A DNA stretch of 58,475 bases, taken from NCBI RefSeq assembly GCF_029238425.1, contig NZ_JAQWGB010000129.1, positions 1 through 58,475 of the forward strand, in the 5' to 3' direction. Positions 46,463 to 55,226 of the stretch are shown here, piece after piece. Made by a program: the position numbers and the translations under genes. Positions within the stretch are counted from its first letter, which is position 1. The number at the start of each line of letters is the position of its first letter. The notes beneath the pieces were generated by a model. That model saw only the letters and a list, made by a program, of their open reading frames with translations. It was not told the DNA's origin and searched no databases. The stretch is from Flavicella sp. Its GTDB lineage: Bacteria; Bacteroidota; Bacteroidia; Flavobacteriales; Flavobacteriaceae.

Positions 46463-47137
46463 CTAAAACATTTGATATAAGACGGTTTTTATACACCCTC
46501 TAGATCCCTCAAGATCCAAAGATATCAACTCTGTTAATTTTGCTGCTTTTAAATCAAAAGGAGGCTTCATTAAATCTAAGCCACTCTTCTTTTTTATACG
46601 TATTCCCTGACCAGAAATGATATCAATATTAGGTACAAAATCACCATTTGGGATATGTTCGGTAAGAATCACATATTTGTACTGTTTAATTTTTTTTACA
46701 ACTTCATGTACCTCAGCATTTGATAAATGCTGTAACACTTGTCGGATCAACACACAATCTGCGGTTGGCAACCTATCTTTTGCGATATCCAAACATTCAA
46801 ATTTCACATTTGCTTGGCTAAATTGGGTTTTATTATAGTCAATCAACTTGGGAACAATGTCTACAGCGATATACCTACTGGTTTTTGCTACAAGTTGTTT
46901 ACCGATATTAAAATCACCACAGCCTAGATCACAAACAGTAATAGGTTTTTCAAAGGAATCTAAAAACTCAGATACTTTTTTTATATAAGGGGTTATAATA
47001 GCCTCCTTATGCGAGCCATCACCAGAATAAAACAAATCTCCATTAGCACCCCATAAATTTTGCTCATAAATCTGAGCCATGGCCTTTTTCGTTGGCCAAG
47101 GTGTTTTTTTTCTTTTGGAGGAATTTTCGTTGTGCAT
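46463..47137 (-). CDS. Class I SAM-dependent methyltransferase
   Basis: This 224-residue cytoplasmic protein has the Rossmann SAM motif VCDLGCGDFNIG (near residue 70), RYIAVDIVPKLIDYN and CVLIRQVLQHLSNAEVHEV. The N-terminus is basic (KRKKTPWPTKKAMAQIYEQNLWG). The substrate is unknown. It lies between the sulfatase cluster and the PL6 operon, separated from the latter by a terminator, so it is probably independent of both. Confidence 0.85.
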   Translation of the reverse strand: MHNENSSKRKKTPWPTKKAMAQIYEQNLWGANGDLFYSGDGSHKEAIITPYIKKVSEFLDSFEKPITVCDLGCGDFNIGKQLVAKTSRYIAVDIVPKLIDYNKTQFSQANVKFECLDIAKDRLPTADCVLIRQVLQHLSNAEVHEVVKKIKQYKYVILTEHIPNGDFVPNIDIISGQGIRIKKKSGLDLMKPPFDLKAAKLTELISLDLEGSRGCIKTVLYQMF

Positions 47138-47212
47138 GAGAAATTTTGAGTTGACTAGGCTTATGTCCCTACAAAACTAATCACTTCTAAAGAATAAATC
47201 CTTTTTAGATAA

Positions 47213-47252
47213 ATAAAAATCAAAAAAAGCACCCATATTTCTATGGATGCTT
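47213..47252 (-). terminator. Terminator of the PL6-lipoprotein operon
   Basis: AAGCACCCATA (47227-47237) pairs with TATGGATGCTT (47242-47252), one G-U, 4-nt loop. On the minus strand a run of seven T and further T-rich sequence follow. It is 21 bp after the lipoprotein stop. Confidence 0.8.
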
Positions 47253-47273
47253 CTAATCAAAATCTAAATCTAA

Positions 47274-47960
47274 TCACATGGTTTTGAAATCCCATACCTG
47301 CCCAACAGAACTCGCTCCATTGGTATCTTTTACATCTACTCTCCAGTAATAGGTTTCTGAAGCTACTGTTGAAACCTCTACTTCAATATCACTTACATCC
47401 ATAGAAATATTTTGTAAATTATCTTTTGCTGTGCCTATATAAATATCAAACAACAAGGAATCACCATCTAAATCGGTAGCAGACCATTCCAATTTTGTAG
47501 TCCCCGAACTTAGAGAACTTCCCAATACTGGCGACACAAGTTCTGCGGCAAAAGGAACATGGTTCTCTACTCCTTCTCCCTCTGTATAAAAATTATGCAC
47601 TGATGTATAATCGCTACTTGCTTCTTCTGTATCCATAGCTTTCACCCTCCAATAATATCCCTTATCCACTGTTAAGGTCAATACTTTTGTAGTACTTGAA
47701 AGTGTTTCCTCATGAAAAATTGCTGTAAAGTTTGCATCGGTTGCCACTTGGAACTGATAAGTAACAGCATCTCCTTCGTCATCAATCGCTGCGCTCCAAT
47801 TAAACGTTAAAGTCAATTCAGTACACAGCTCATTATTCGCTGGGGACATTGAACTTGGACTACTTGGGGCTGTATTTGTATCATTCTCTGGTTCTGTTGT
47901 TTCACTCCCACAAGCAGTGATCACTAACAATACAAGAAACCAATATATAAATGTTTTCAT
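47274..47960 (-). CDS. Surface lipoprotein with two Fn3-like domains, partner of PL6
   Basis: This is a 228-residue lipoprotein (MKTFIYWFLVLLVITAC, Cys17). A Thr/Pro/Asn linker is followed by two Fn3-like repeats, with LTFNWSAAIDDEGDAVTYQFQV and LEWSATDLDGDSLLFDIYIG and conserved YYWRV strands. It is a paralogue of the lipoprotein at 3482-4150, with shared ENHVPFAA, DLDGDS/DLDEND and YYWRVDVKDTNG...VGQVWDF. As there, it starts 3 bp after the stop of a large T9SS enzyme with the same C-terminal module. The function is unknown. Partnership with the PL6 protein at the cell surface is inferred from this repeated arrangement. Confidence 0.75.
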   Translation of the reverse strand: MKTFIYWFLVLLVITACGSETTEPENDTNTAPSSPSSMSPANNELCTELTLTFNWSAAIDDEGDAVTYQFQVATDANFTAIFHEETLSSTTKVLTLTVDKGYYWRVKAMDTEEASSDYTSVHNFYTEGEGVENHVPFAAELVSPVLGSSLSSGTTKLEWSATDLDGDSLLFDIYIGTAKDNLQNISMDVSDIEVEVSTVASETYYWRVDVKDTNGASSVGQVWDFKTM

Positions 47961-47963
47961 AGT

Positions 47964-50900
47964 TTACTCTTTAATAATTTTTAAAACCACCGGCTCTTCA
48001 GTATACAGCTTTATATAATACACTCCTTTTGGTTTGTTTTCTAAGTCTAATGTGATCTGTTGATTTTCTATGGTTTCGTATTTAGAGTGTACCAATTGGG
48101 CGTAAGAATTAAATACCTCTACAAACATAGCTTCCTCTTGACTCGCCATTTGGATCGTTACTTGAGAGGTTGTTGGATTAGGAAAAACTTCTATATCAGT
48201 AAACACTTCTATTTTTTCATGCAAACTTCCTTCACATTCATTGTCTGTAAGAACTTCAATAACATCACCATTTTCAGTTGGCATACTGATTGTCTGCTCC
48301 GAAGTCACCAAAAATCGAGTTCCATTTTTTAGTATAGAATAGGGTGCTGTACCAGAGGTAATCTCAATGGTAGAAACTTTCGACTCCGTAGTAATTTTTG
48401 CCGCAATTGGCGAAGCTTCATCAATTACAACCTTATAACATTGTACATAATTTTCACTTTCTATTTCGATACACAGTTCATAGGTACCAGGTGCCAATCC
48501 ATCCAAAGTCAACTCTTTTCCATCAAAATTACTGGCAACTCCATCTAAAGTGGCCTTGTACACATATGTTGCTTTGGCACTCATAAAAATGATCCCATTA
48601 TTTTTTCCATCACAAGACTCTGAAGTTGTTTTGATGCTAAAATTATCGGCATCCAATTCAAAAATTATTGGACAGCCCTTTTCATCTACTTCAGTATTTG
48701 CTGGTGTATTGCCACATACATCATTTTCGTCTAAAACTCCATCCCCGTCAGAATCTGTAGTAGAAACCAGCTCTTTAGTTTTGTAAAATTCAATTTCCTT
48801 TATGGTATTCCAATCACTAGGTCTAGCAGGTTGACCATACCCAATAACCTTCACATACTTTACATCTTCTATGGCAGTATCTAAAATATATGTTTCAAAT
48901 TCTCCCGTGGAATTACTAGTTAAATTTCCGTCATTATTGCCTTGCGTTGGAAATGCATTTGTGAATGCATTTGATTCATTTGTTGTTTTGGAAACCCAAA
49001 TCTGAAACTCATAGGTTTTACCGCTAGTTGTTGCGAAATCAATCAAACCTAGATCAAAAGTCCCACCTAGATCATAAACAATTTCACCCGGAACTCCATT
49101 TCCTGACCATTGCGTATCCAAGTTTTTATCCAAACTATTGATGGCTATATTATTCTTTGAATCTGTAATCTCTTCATGAAAAACAGAAGCAACCGTTACT
49201 TTATCATGGGAAGACGCATCATTGATCAAAGTAAAATTTGATTTAGGATCTGCTCCTTCTTGTTGAATCGTGATGGTTTTTACAATATCATCACCCCCTG
49301 CAACTTCAGAAAACACAACAGAGCCCGTTCTACTGGTATAAGCAGTATTTTCACTCACCATAATAGAAACCGTTCCATTGTCCGTACCCGACTGTGGATT
49401 CACAGTTATCCAATTAGAAGAAGAAGCAACCGTCCAACTTACATTGGCAGAAACACTTGCCTCTTTACTCCCAGCAGCGGCCGTAAAAGCGGGTACGCTG
49501 GCTATCGTTAAAAAATTACCTGGTTCAGGAATTACAATAGTACAGTCACCATCGTTGATATTCAATCCTTCAAAATCTACAAAGCAAGCTCCTACTCCAT
49601 AGCCCACATCCGTATCCGTAGTAGGTGAATAACTTCCCATATTGGCTCCTTTCCCAGAAACGCCAGTAATATCAAAAATCTCCCCATTGGCAGTGGCTAT
49701 AATTCCAGTATCCTCTGAAAACCCATTGTTTGTAGCTCCTAAGGTTGTTCCTTTAAAAACATTGTCTGAATAAGTCAAAGCTGTACCTAAATCTGCATAT
49801 TCTCCAGAAATAACGGTGGATATATTTGCATCATTCGCGTCAAAATAAATTAAATTATTGCTGAATACTCCTTTTGGATCAGTAGACCCTTTATCTGTAT
49901 TATAAAACAATGGAGCATTGGTGTTGATAATGGTATTGTTAGAAATTTCAACATTTTCTGTTTTCTGATAGCCATTTGTGACATCCGTAGAAGTACAATC
50001 GACAGACGCATTTGCAGAGCCTCCAATAAAAGTAATTCCATTGTTCCACTTTGCCTGATTGACTACAGCGATACAATCTTGGATGTAATTATTTCTAATA
50101 GTATGATCGCTATCCGTTATTCTAATTCCACCAGTTCCATCAACATCTTCACCTAAAAAATAATTCTGCTCTACCTTGGCATGGGATCCATGACGCAATA
50201 CCAACGAACCTCTACATCTTCTAAAAGTATTATTAAAATAGGTATTGTTCTTACTCTTATTAGTGATGATTTCATTTTCTCCATCAGATCGCACAAAATA
50301 ATTGTTACTCACGGTAGCTCCCGAATTTACCATCTGATATTCACTTGTTCCAATCCGAATAGTTTCACTATCTCCCGCATTACTAAGAGCAGCATCCATT
50401 TTTTCGAAATTAAAAAAGTAATTATTGCTAATGGTATGTCCAACCAATTCACAACTATTATTTATTTCAGGTTCACCATCAGGAACATTTGGGAAGGCAT
50501 TGTAGGAATATTCTGCCAATACAATGGCTCCAGCGGTTGTTTTATTCATAAAAGAACAATTGATCACTGTGTTATAGGTTCCATATAGAACAATCCATCT
50601 GTGCTTTGTTATTTGTCCATCTGCTAGATCTTCAGCCAATTCAGCTGGCTCTGCCGACAAACCGTCAATGACACAATTTTGAATGGTACTATGATGTGCA
50701 TAGTCATAACCATTTCTAAATTCAATAAAATTACTTGCACCATATCCACCTTTCCAGTGAAAACCATCAACCACCAAATATTCTCCAGTTGCAACTACAA
50801 CATCATTTTCAGTTTCTCCTCCAATAGTCAATCGTGGTCCACCAGTAAAAATAACACCGCCTGGTGTTTCAGCTCGTAAAGTAACTGGGTTTTCAGCGGT

Positions 50901-51104
50901 ACCTGAACCCAAAAAACGAATTCTTTCATCAGTAGTATAGGTCCCATTTTTTAAAATAATGACATCACCAGGTTGGTAAAAAACGTTTCTTACGTCCTCG
51001 GGATCATCAATTTCATAGGTTTTGTTTTGTGCCGATACTGCTAAAGACACAAAAAATGAAATAAGCAATATCAGGTTCCATTTGCTTATAGAAATATTTT
51101 TCAT
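47964..51104 (-). CDS. Secreted PL6 alginate lyase-type enzyme with T9SS sorting domain
   Basis: This 1046-residue protein starts at ATG 51104 (signal MKNISISKWNLILLISFF...AVSAQ); a further ATG 12 codons upstream lies within the palindromic region and is less likely. Residues about 28-500 form a PL6 right-handed beta-helix, with VIILKNGTYTTDERIRFLG, NCSFMNKTTAGAIVLAEY and LVLRHGSHAKVEQNYFLG; the Lys/Arg catalytic pair is expected in the latter two regions. A BACON-like domain (about 530-620), an F5/8 (CBM32-like) domain (620-770), a TSP3 repeat (about 775), the Cys module and a T9SS CTD follow. PL6 enzymes cleave alginate or dermatan; alginate fits a seaweed degrader. Confidence 0.88.
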   Translation of the reverse strand: MKNISISKWNLILLISFFVSLAVSAQNKTYEIDDPEDVRNVFYQPGDVIILKNGTYTTDERIRFLGSGTAENPVTLRAETPGGVIFTGGPRLTIGGETENDVVVATGEYLVVDGFHWKGGYGASNFIEFRNGYDYAHHSTIQNCVIDGLSAEPAELAEDLADGQITKHRWIVLYGTYNTVINCSFMNKTTAGAIVLAEYSYNAFPNVPDGEPEINNSCELVGHTISNNYFFNFEKMDAALSNAGDSETIRIGTSEYQMVNSGATVSNNYFVRSDGENEIITNKSKNNTYFNNTFRRCRGSLVLRHGSHAKVEQNYFLGEDVDGTGGIRITDSDHTIRNNYIQDCIAVVNQAKWNNGITFIGGSANASVDCTSTDVTNGYQKTENVEISNNTIINTNAPLFYNTDKGSTDPKGVFSNNLIYFDANDANISTVISGEYADLGTALTYSDNVFKGTTLGATNNGFSEDTGIIATANGEIFDITGVSGKGANMGSYSPTTDTDVGYGVGACFVDFEGLNINDGDCTIVIPEPGNFLTIASVPAFTAAAGSKEASVSANVSWTVASSSNWITVNPQSGTDNGTVSIMVSENTAYTSRTGSVVFSEVAGGDDIVKTITIQQEGADPKSNFTLINDASSHDKVTVASVFHEEITDSKNNIAINSLDKNLDTQWSGNGVPGEIVYDLGGTFDLGLIDFATTSGKTYEFQIWVSKTTNESNAFTNAFPTQGNNDGNLTSNSTGEFETYILDTAIEDVKYVKVIGYGQPARPSDWNTIKEIEFYKTKELVSTTDSDGDGVLDENDVCGNTPANTEVDEKGCPIIFELDADNFSIKTTSESCDGKNNGIIFMSAKATYVYKATLDGVASNFDGKELTLDGLAPGTYELCIEIESENYVQCYKVVIDEASPIAAKITTESKVSTIEITSGTAPYSILKNGTRFLVTSEQTISMPTENGDVIEVLTDNECEGSLHEKIEVFTDIEVFPNPTTSQVTIQMASQEEAMFVEVFNSYAQLVHSKYETIENQQITLDLENKPKGVYYIKLYTEEPVVLKIIKE
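47967..48768 (-). repeat. C-terminal TSP3 / Cys-module / T9SS CTD cassette, copy 2 (in PL6 gene)
   Basis: This encodes DSDGDGVLDENDVCGNTPA, DNFSIKTTSESCDGKNNG, APGTYELCIEI, GTAPYSILKN and a CTD with FPNPTTSQV ending KIIKE. The order and residues match copy 1 at 4157-4960. Confidence 0.8.
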
Positions 51105-51114
51105 ACTATTGGTT

Positions 51115-51154
51115 TTTGGTTTTCCAATCTGGTAAACCATATTGGAAAACCAAA
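51115..51154 (-). promoter_or_regulatory. 40-bp nested palindrome at the PL6 promoter
   Basis: TTTGGTTTTCCAAT (51115-51128) and ATTGGAAAACCAAA (51141-51154) are a perfect 14-bp inverted repeat. The 12-bp centre contains a second, in-phase TGGT/ACCA pair (minus strand TGGTTTACCA). It lies 10 bp upstream of the start codon and overlaps the predicted -7 box. TGGT-N2-ACCA symmetry resembles operators of FCD-type GntR regulators, but the regulator is unknown. It could also act as a 5' UTR hairpin. Confidence 0.6.
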
Positions 51155-51181
51155 TATATCAAAAAAATATAGATATACAAA
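51151..51181 (-). promoter_or_regulatory. Predicted PL6 promoter
   Basis: On the minus strand, TATATTTG (complement of 51151-51158) matches the -7 consensus TAnnTTTG, and TTTG (complement of 51178-51181) lies 19 bp upstream as a -33 element. This is the best complete Bacteroidota promoter in the window. Confidence 0.6.
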
Positions 51182-51221
51182 TGTTCACTTTATAAAAATC
51201 AACAATTAAGATTTTAGGATT

Positions 51222-51344
51222 TCAGTTCGAGTGGAATTATTTGAAACGAAGTGGAAAATGATTTTGTATCGAGAACTGCACTATCAATAAAAAACCACTT
51301 CTCGATACATTTTCTTCATTTCATTCCGAAAACACTCGAAGTGA
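51222..51344. repeat. REP-like palindromic intergenic element
   Basis: Outer arms TCAGTTCGAGTG (51222-51233) and CACTCGAAGTGA (51333-51344) match at 11 of 12 positions in inverted orientation. Inner arms GTATCGAGAA (51266-51275) and TTCTCGATAC (51299-51308) are perfect, and the sequence between also pairs partly. The first 27 bases recur exactly at 58449-58475. No coding capacity. Confidence 0.7.
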
Positions 51345-51372
51345 CAATCACAATCTCAATACCTATCAATAA

Positions 51373-51984
51373 TTATTCCCCGAGGTTATGAATCGTTCTA
51401 AAGGTTAAGTTGATCCGTGGAGTTGCAACCTTAGTGGTTTTAGGTAAACTATGCAACCAATGTTTTTGGGTTTCCCCTTTCATCACTAAAAGTCCTGCTT
51501 TTTGTAACAGGATACTTACTTTCTGTTTGGACTCTTTGTGTTTGAAAACAAAATTACGTTCTGCTCCGAAACTCAAGGAAGCAATGGCACCACTTTCTTT
51601 TAATTCTTTTTCCGCATCCGTATGCCAACCAATACCTTCATTCCCATTATGATATAAATTCAACAAGCAAGAATTATACGTCTCTCCTGTTTTCTCTTCT
51701 ATCAACTTTTTTAACTCCAACAATTCTGAGGTCCAAGGCAGTGTTGTTTTTTGAATCCTGCCATAGGTATAACTCAATTTTTCATGCGCATATAAGGCAA
51801 CCTTTCGGTCGGTAGTAATCAATTTTCCAAACATGATAGAAGTATCATTTTTCCAGGCAATCGTTTCTTTTAAAATAGTAAAATACTCCTGCGCTTTTTG
51901 CAAAGAAAAAATGGGGCCGTAATACACTACGTCCCCATCATATGGTAATTGATTTGTTTGAATGTCTGAATTAAATAAATCCAC
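51373..51984 (-). CDS. alkB: AlkB-like 2-oxoglutarate/Fe(II) dioxygenase
   Basis: This is a 203-residue DNA/RNA alkylation-repair dioxygenase of the AlkB superfamily. The jelly-roll core carries the metal ligands HxD in IGWHTDAEKEL and a distal His in HWLHSLPKT, and the 2-oxoglutarate-binding Arg pair in RINLTFR. The length matches the short bacterial group related to human ALKBH2/3. It removes methyl groups from 1-methyladenine and 3-methylcytosine. It is 1 bp downstream of the S9 peptidase on the same strand. Confidence 0.92.
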   Translation of the reverse strand: MDLFNSDIQTNQLPYDGDVVYYGPIFSLQKAQEYFTILKETIAWKNDTSIMFGKLITTDRKVALYAHEKLSYTYGRIQKTTLPWTSELLELKKLIEEKTGETYNSCLLNLYHNGNEGIGWHTDAEKELKESGAIASLSFGAERNFVFKHKESKQKVSILLQKAGLLVMKGETQKHWLHSLPKTTKVATPRINLTFRTIHNLGE

Positions 51985-51985
51985 C

Positions 51986-54151
51986 TTATTCTAATTTGCC
52001 TTCCAAATCTAATATAAAAGTATAATCTCTTGCTGTTTCTTTCAATGCATCAAACCTTCCTGAAGCACCACCATGCCCGGTTTCCATATCTGTATGCATC
52101 AACAACTTATTGGTTCCGGTACTATAGTCACGTAATTTAGCAATCCATTTGGCAGGCTCCCAATATTGCACTTGAGAATCGTGCAAACCAGTTGTGATCA
52201 ATAAATTAGGATATACTTGAGCACTTACATTATCATAAGGAGAATATTGTTTGATGTAATCATAATACTCTTTGTTCTTTGGATTCCCCCATTCATCAAA
52301 TTCACCTGTTGTCAAAGGAATCGACTCATCTAACATGGTAGAAATGACATCTACAAAAGGAACTGCCGCCAATACTCCATGGTACAATTCAGGATTCATA
52401 TTGATCACTGCTCCCATCAGCAATCCACCAGCAGAACCACCCATGGCATATAAATGCTTTTCTGAAGTATATTTATTTTCAATCAAATATTTACTACAAT
52501 CGATAAAATCGGTAAACGTATTCATTTTGCGCAACAGCTTTCCGTCTTCATACCAGACTCTACCCAAATATTCACTTCCTCTGATATGGGCGATTCCATA
52601 CACAAAACCTCTATCCAATAAGCTCAATCTAGTGGTGCTAAAACTAGCATCAATGGTATGACCATAAGATCCGTATGCATATTGTAAAAACGGTGTGTTT
52701 TCATTCAACTCGGTATCTTTTCTATGCACCAAAGAAATGGCTACTTTTTTCCCATCTCTTGCGGTTACCCAAACACGTTTGGAAGTATAGTTTTCTTTAT
52801 CAAAAGCCCCCCCAAGAACTTCCTGTTCTTTTTTGATTTCTTTGGATTGATCCACCATATTAAAATCGATCACAGAACTAGGGGTTGTCATTGAATTGTA
52901 TCCATAACGAATTACCTCTGTATCAAATTCTGGATTGGCATATACATAAGCAGAATAAGTTTCTTCACCAAAAGGCAAATAATAATCTTCAGATCCATCC
53001 CATTTTTTAATTCGAATCAAATTCAGACCATTGGCTCTTTCCTCTAAAACCAAATGATTTTTGAAGATGGAGATATCTTCTAATAACACATCTTCTCTAT
53101 GCGGAATTAAATCTACCCAGTTTTCTTTTTCTGTAGCCGTAATAGGCGTTTTCATCAACTTAAAATTCGTCGCCTTGTCCTTATTAGTCACTACATAAAA
53201 ATGATCCTCGTAATGAGCAATGCTGTATTCTAAATCTCTTTCCCTTTTTTGAAACACTCTGAATGCACCCGTTGGGTTATCGGCTTCTAATAATTGGTAT
53301 TCGGTAGACAAGGTACTATACGAACCTATCACCAAATATTTTTGCGATTTAGATTTTGTAACATAGGTACCAAAAGTTTCATCTTTTTCTTCAAAAACCA
53401 GTACATCTTCGGTAGCAACAGTGCCAAGACTATGTCTTTTAATTTTAGTACTTCTTAAGGTTTCTGCATCTTTCTCTGTATAGAAAAAAGTAGCACTATC
53501 ATTGGCCCAAACAGCTCCTCCAGTAGTATTCTCAATTTTATCTGAAAGAATTTCACCTGTAATCAAATCCTTTACATAAATAATATACTGGCGTCTACTT
53601 ACGGTATCAATAGCAAAGGCTGCTTTGGTATTGTCTGGACTAATAGACAAACCACCTAAAGTATAATAGTCATATCCTTCTGCCATTTCATTGACATCAA
53701 ACAATAACTCCTCATCTGCCTCAAGACTTCCTTTTTTACGAGTATAAATTGGATACTGTTTTCCTTTTTCAAATCTTGTAATATAAAAATATCCATTTTT
53801 CTTGTAGGGAACAGAAGCATCATCTTCTTTAATTCTTCCCTTCATCTCTTCAAATAAATCCTTCTGAAAATCTTCGGTATGTTTTAACGCAGCTTCTAAG
53901 AAGTCATTCTCTGCGTTTAAATACTCCAAAACATCTTTTGTTTGCGCGTCTGGATCTTTAGAATTCTTTTGAGCATCAGACAAACGCATCCAATGATAGT
54001 TGTCAACACGTTGATCATCATGGATTTCAAAGGTTGTTGGAATCTTCTTTGCTACAGGTGCTTTCGCAGGTATATTTGACATATTATTTTTATTACAAGA
54101 GAGGACAAAAATAAGACTTAAAAACCCGAAACCTAAATTTATTTTATACAT
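51986..54151 (-). CDS. S9 prolyl oligopeptidase / oligopeptidase B, lipoprotein
   Basis: This 721-residue enzyme has a lipoprotein signal (LIFVLSC), a seven-bladed N-terminal propeller (about 90-420) and a C-terminal alpha/beta-hydrolase domain. The triad is visible: Ser in GGSAGGLLMG, Asp in TGLHDSQVQYWEPAKW and His in ETGHGGASGR. These C-terminal motifs favour oligopeptidase B (PtrB, cleaving after basic residues) over prolyl oligopeptidase. It would be anchored in the periplasm or at the surface. It is divergent from ybaB across 61 bp. Confidence 0.92.
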   Translation of the reverse strand: MYKINLGFGFLSLIFVLSCNKNNMSNIPAKAPVAKKIPTTFEIHDDQRVDNYHWMRLSDAQKNSKDPDAQTKDVLEYLNAENDFLEAALKHTEDFQKDLFEEMKGRIKEDDASVPYKKNGYFYITRFEKGKQYPIYTRKKGSLEADEELLFDVNEMAEGYDYYTLGGLSISPDNTKAAFAIDTVSRRQYIIYVKDLITGEILSDKIENTTGGAVWANDSATFFYTEKDAETLRSTKIKRHSLGTVATEDVLVFEEKDETFGTYVTKSKSQKYLVIGSYSTLSTEYQLLEADNPTGAFRVFQKRERDLEYSIAHYEDHFYVVTNKDKATNFKLMKTPITATEKENWVDLIPHREDVLLEDISIFKNHLVLEERANGLNLIRIKKWDGSEDYYLPFGEETYSAYVYANPEFDTEVIRYGYNSMTTPSSVIDFNMVDQSKEIKKEQEVLGGAFDKENYTSKRVWVTARDGKKVAISLVHRKDTELNENTPFLQYAYGSYGHTIDASFSTTRLSLLDRGFVYGIAHIRGSEYLGRVWYEDGKLLRKMNTFTDFIDCSKYLIENKYTSEKHLYAMGGSAGGLLMGAVINMNPELYHGVLAAVPFVDVISTMLDESIPLTTGEFDEWGNPKNKEYYDYIKQYSPYDNVSAQVYPNLLITTGLHDSQVQYWEPAKWIAKLRDYSTGTNKLLMHTDMETGHGGASGRFDALKETARDYTFILDLEGKLE

Positions 54152-54164
54152 TTATATAGAACGA

Positions 54165-54189
54165 TTATTGTAGCTCTAATTTACAATAA
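54165..54189. promoter_or_regulatory. Inverted repeat in the divergent peptidase/ybaB promoter region
   Basis: TTATTGTA (54165-54172) and TACAATAA (54182-54189) form a perfect 8-bp inverted repeat with a 9-bp spacer, in the middle of the 61-bp divergent gap. A shared regulator site is possible. Confidence 0.35.
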
Positions 54190-54212
54190 ATGATTATTAA
54201 AACTCACAGGAT

Positions 54213-54524
54213 ATGGTAAAAGATGCAGAAAGTTTATTAAACGAATTGAAACAAACTCAAGTAGAGATTGTGGCTAAAAAGGAACACTTAAGAACCGTTT
54301 TTATTGACGGAGAATCTGGGAATGGATTGGTGGTGGCAACCATCACGGCAAACAAACAAATTGTAAATATTGCGATCGACTCTAGTGTGATGGACGATAA
54401 AACCGTTTTGGAAGAACATTTGATCACCGCTTTAAACAATGCACTCAGCAAGGCATCCGACGTTCGAGAATCTGAAATCACTAAAATAAAACAGTCGGGA
54501 TTCCCATATGGACTTGATTTCTAA
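54213..54524 (+). CDS. YbaB/EbfC family nucleoid-associated protein
   Basis: This is a 103-residue protein with the YbaB fold. It has an N-terminal coiled helix (AESLLNELKQTQVEIVAKKE), a central beta sheet (GLVVATITANKQIVNIAID) and a C-terminal helix (LITALNNALSKASDV). Such dimers bind DNA and help shape the nucleoid. The dnaX/recR partners usual in other phyla are not here. Its stop abuts the stop of convergent cmk with no gap. Confidence 0.85.
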   Translation: MVKDAESLLNELKQTQVEIVAKKEHLRTVFIDGESGNGLVVATITANKQIVNIAIDSSVMDDKTVLEEHLITALNNALSKASDVRESEITKIKQSGFPYGLDF

Positions 54525-55223
54525 CTAGGCTTGCATGGCTTTTAAAGCAAGGTCGTATATCAATTCAAACTGGGCTTCTCTGGTCAAATCAGAATTGTCA
54601 ATTTCTATGGCATCCTTGGCTTTTACTAAGGGAGAATCTTTACGCGATGTATCTTGAGCATCTCTAGAAGTGACATTTTCTAAAATGGCTTCATAGGTAA
54701 CACTTTCTCCTTTTGCTAGCAATTCGTCATATCTTCTTTGGGCTCTAGTTGCGGCAGAAGCATTCATAAATAATTTCAACTCAGCCTCTGGAAACACCAC
54801 GGTACCAATATCTCTCCCGTCCATAACCAAACCTTTGTCCTGACCTAATTTCTGCTGAATATCTACCAATTTGCTACGCACCTCTGAGATGGACGATACA
54901 CGACTCACATAATTAGAAATTTCTAGGGTACGAATTCTACTTTCTACATTGACACCATTCAAATAAGCCTCTGCAAAACCTGCCTTTTCATTGAAAACAA
55001 AATTCAACGTTATTTTGGGTAAGAGAGTAATCAACTTCTCAACATCAAAAGTATCTGGACTAATACATCCTTGATCAAAAGCATACAACGCCACCATTCT
55101 ATACATAGCGCCAGTATCTACATAAATATAGCCTAGTTTTGAAGCCAATTGTTTGGCAACCGTACTTTTTCCTGTAGATGAAAATCCATCTATTGCAACG
55201 ATGATTTTATTTGTATGACTCAT
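54525..55223 (-). CDS. cmk: (d)CMP kinase
   Basis: This 232-residue enzyme phosphorylates CMP and dCMP with ATP. It has the P-loop GFSSTGKST (residues 13-21), VDTGAMYRMVAL and MDGRDIGTVVFPEAELK, with a C-terminal DAIEIDNSDLT. It starts 3 bp after the porQ stop on the same strand, a gene pair commonly seen in Bacteroidota. Confidence 0.96.
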   Translation of the reverse strand: MSHTNKIIVAIDGFSSTGKSTVAKQLASKLGYIYVDTGAMYRMVALYAFDQGCISPDTFDVEKLITLLPKITLNFVFNEKAGFAEAYLNGVNVESRIRTLEISNYVSRVSSISEVRSKLVDIQQKLGQDKGLVMDGRDIGTVVFPEAELKLFMNASAATRAQRRYDELLAKGESVTYEAILENVTSRDAQDTSRKDSPLVKAKDAIEIDNSDLTREAQFELIYDLALKAMQA

Positions 55224-55226
55224 ATC

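Noticed and set aside
51222-51344. Insertion sequence
   Set aside because: There is no transposase frame and no target-site duplication can be shown. The nested short palindromes suit a REP-type element.
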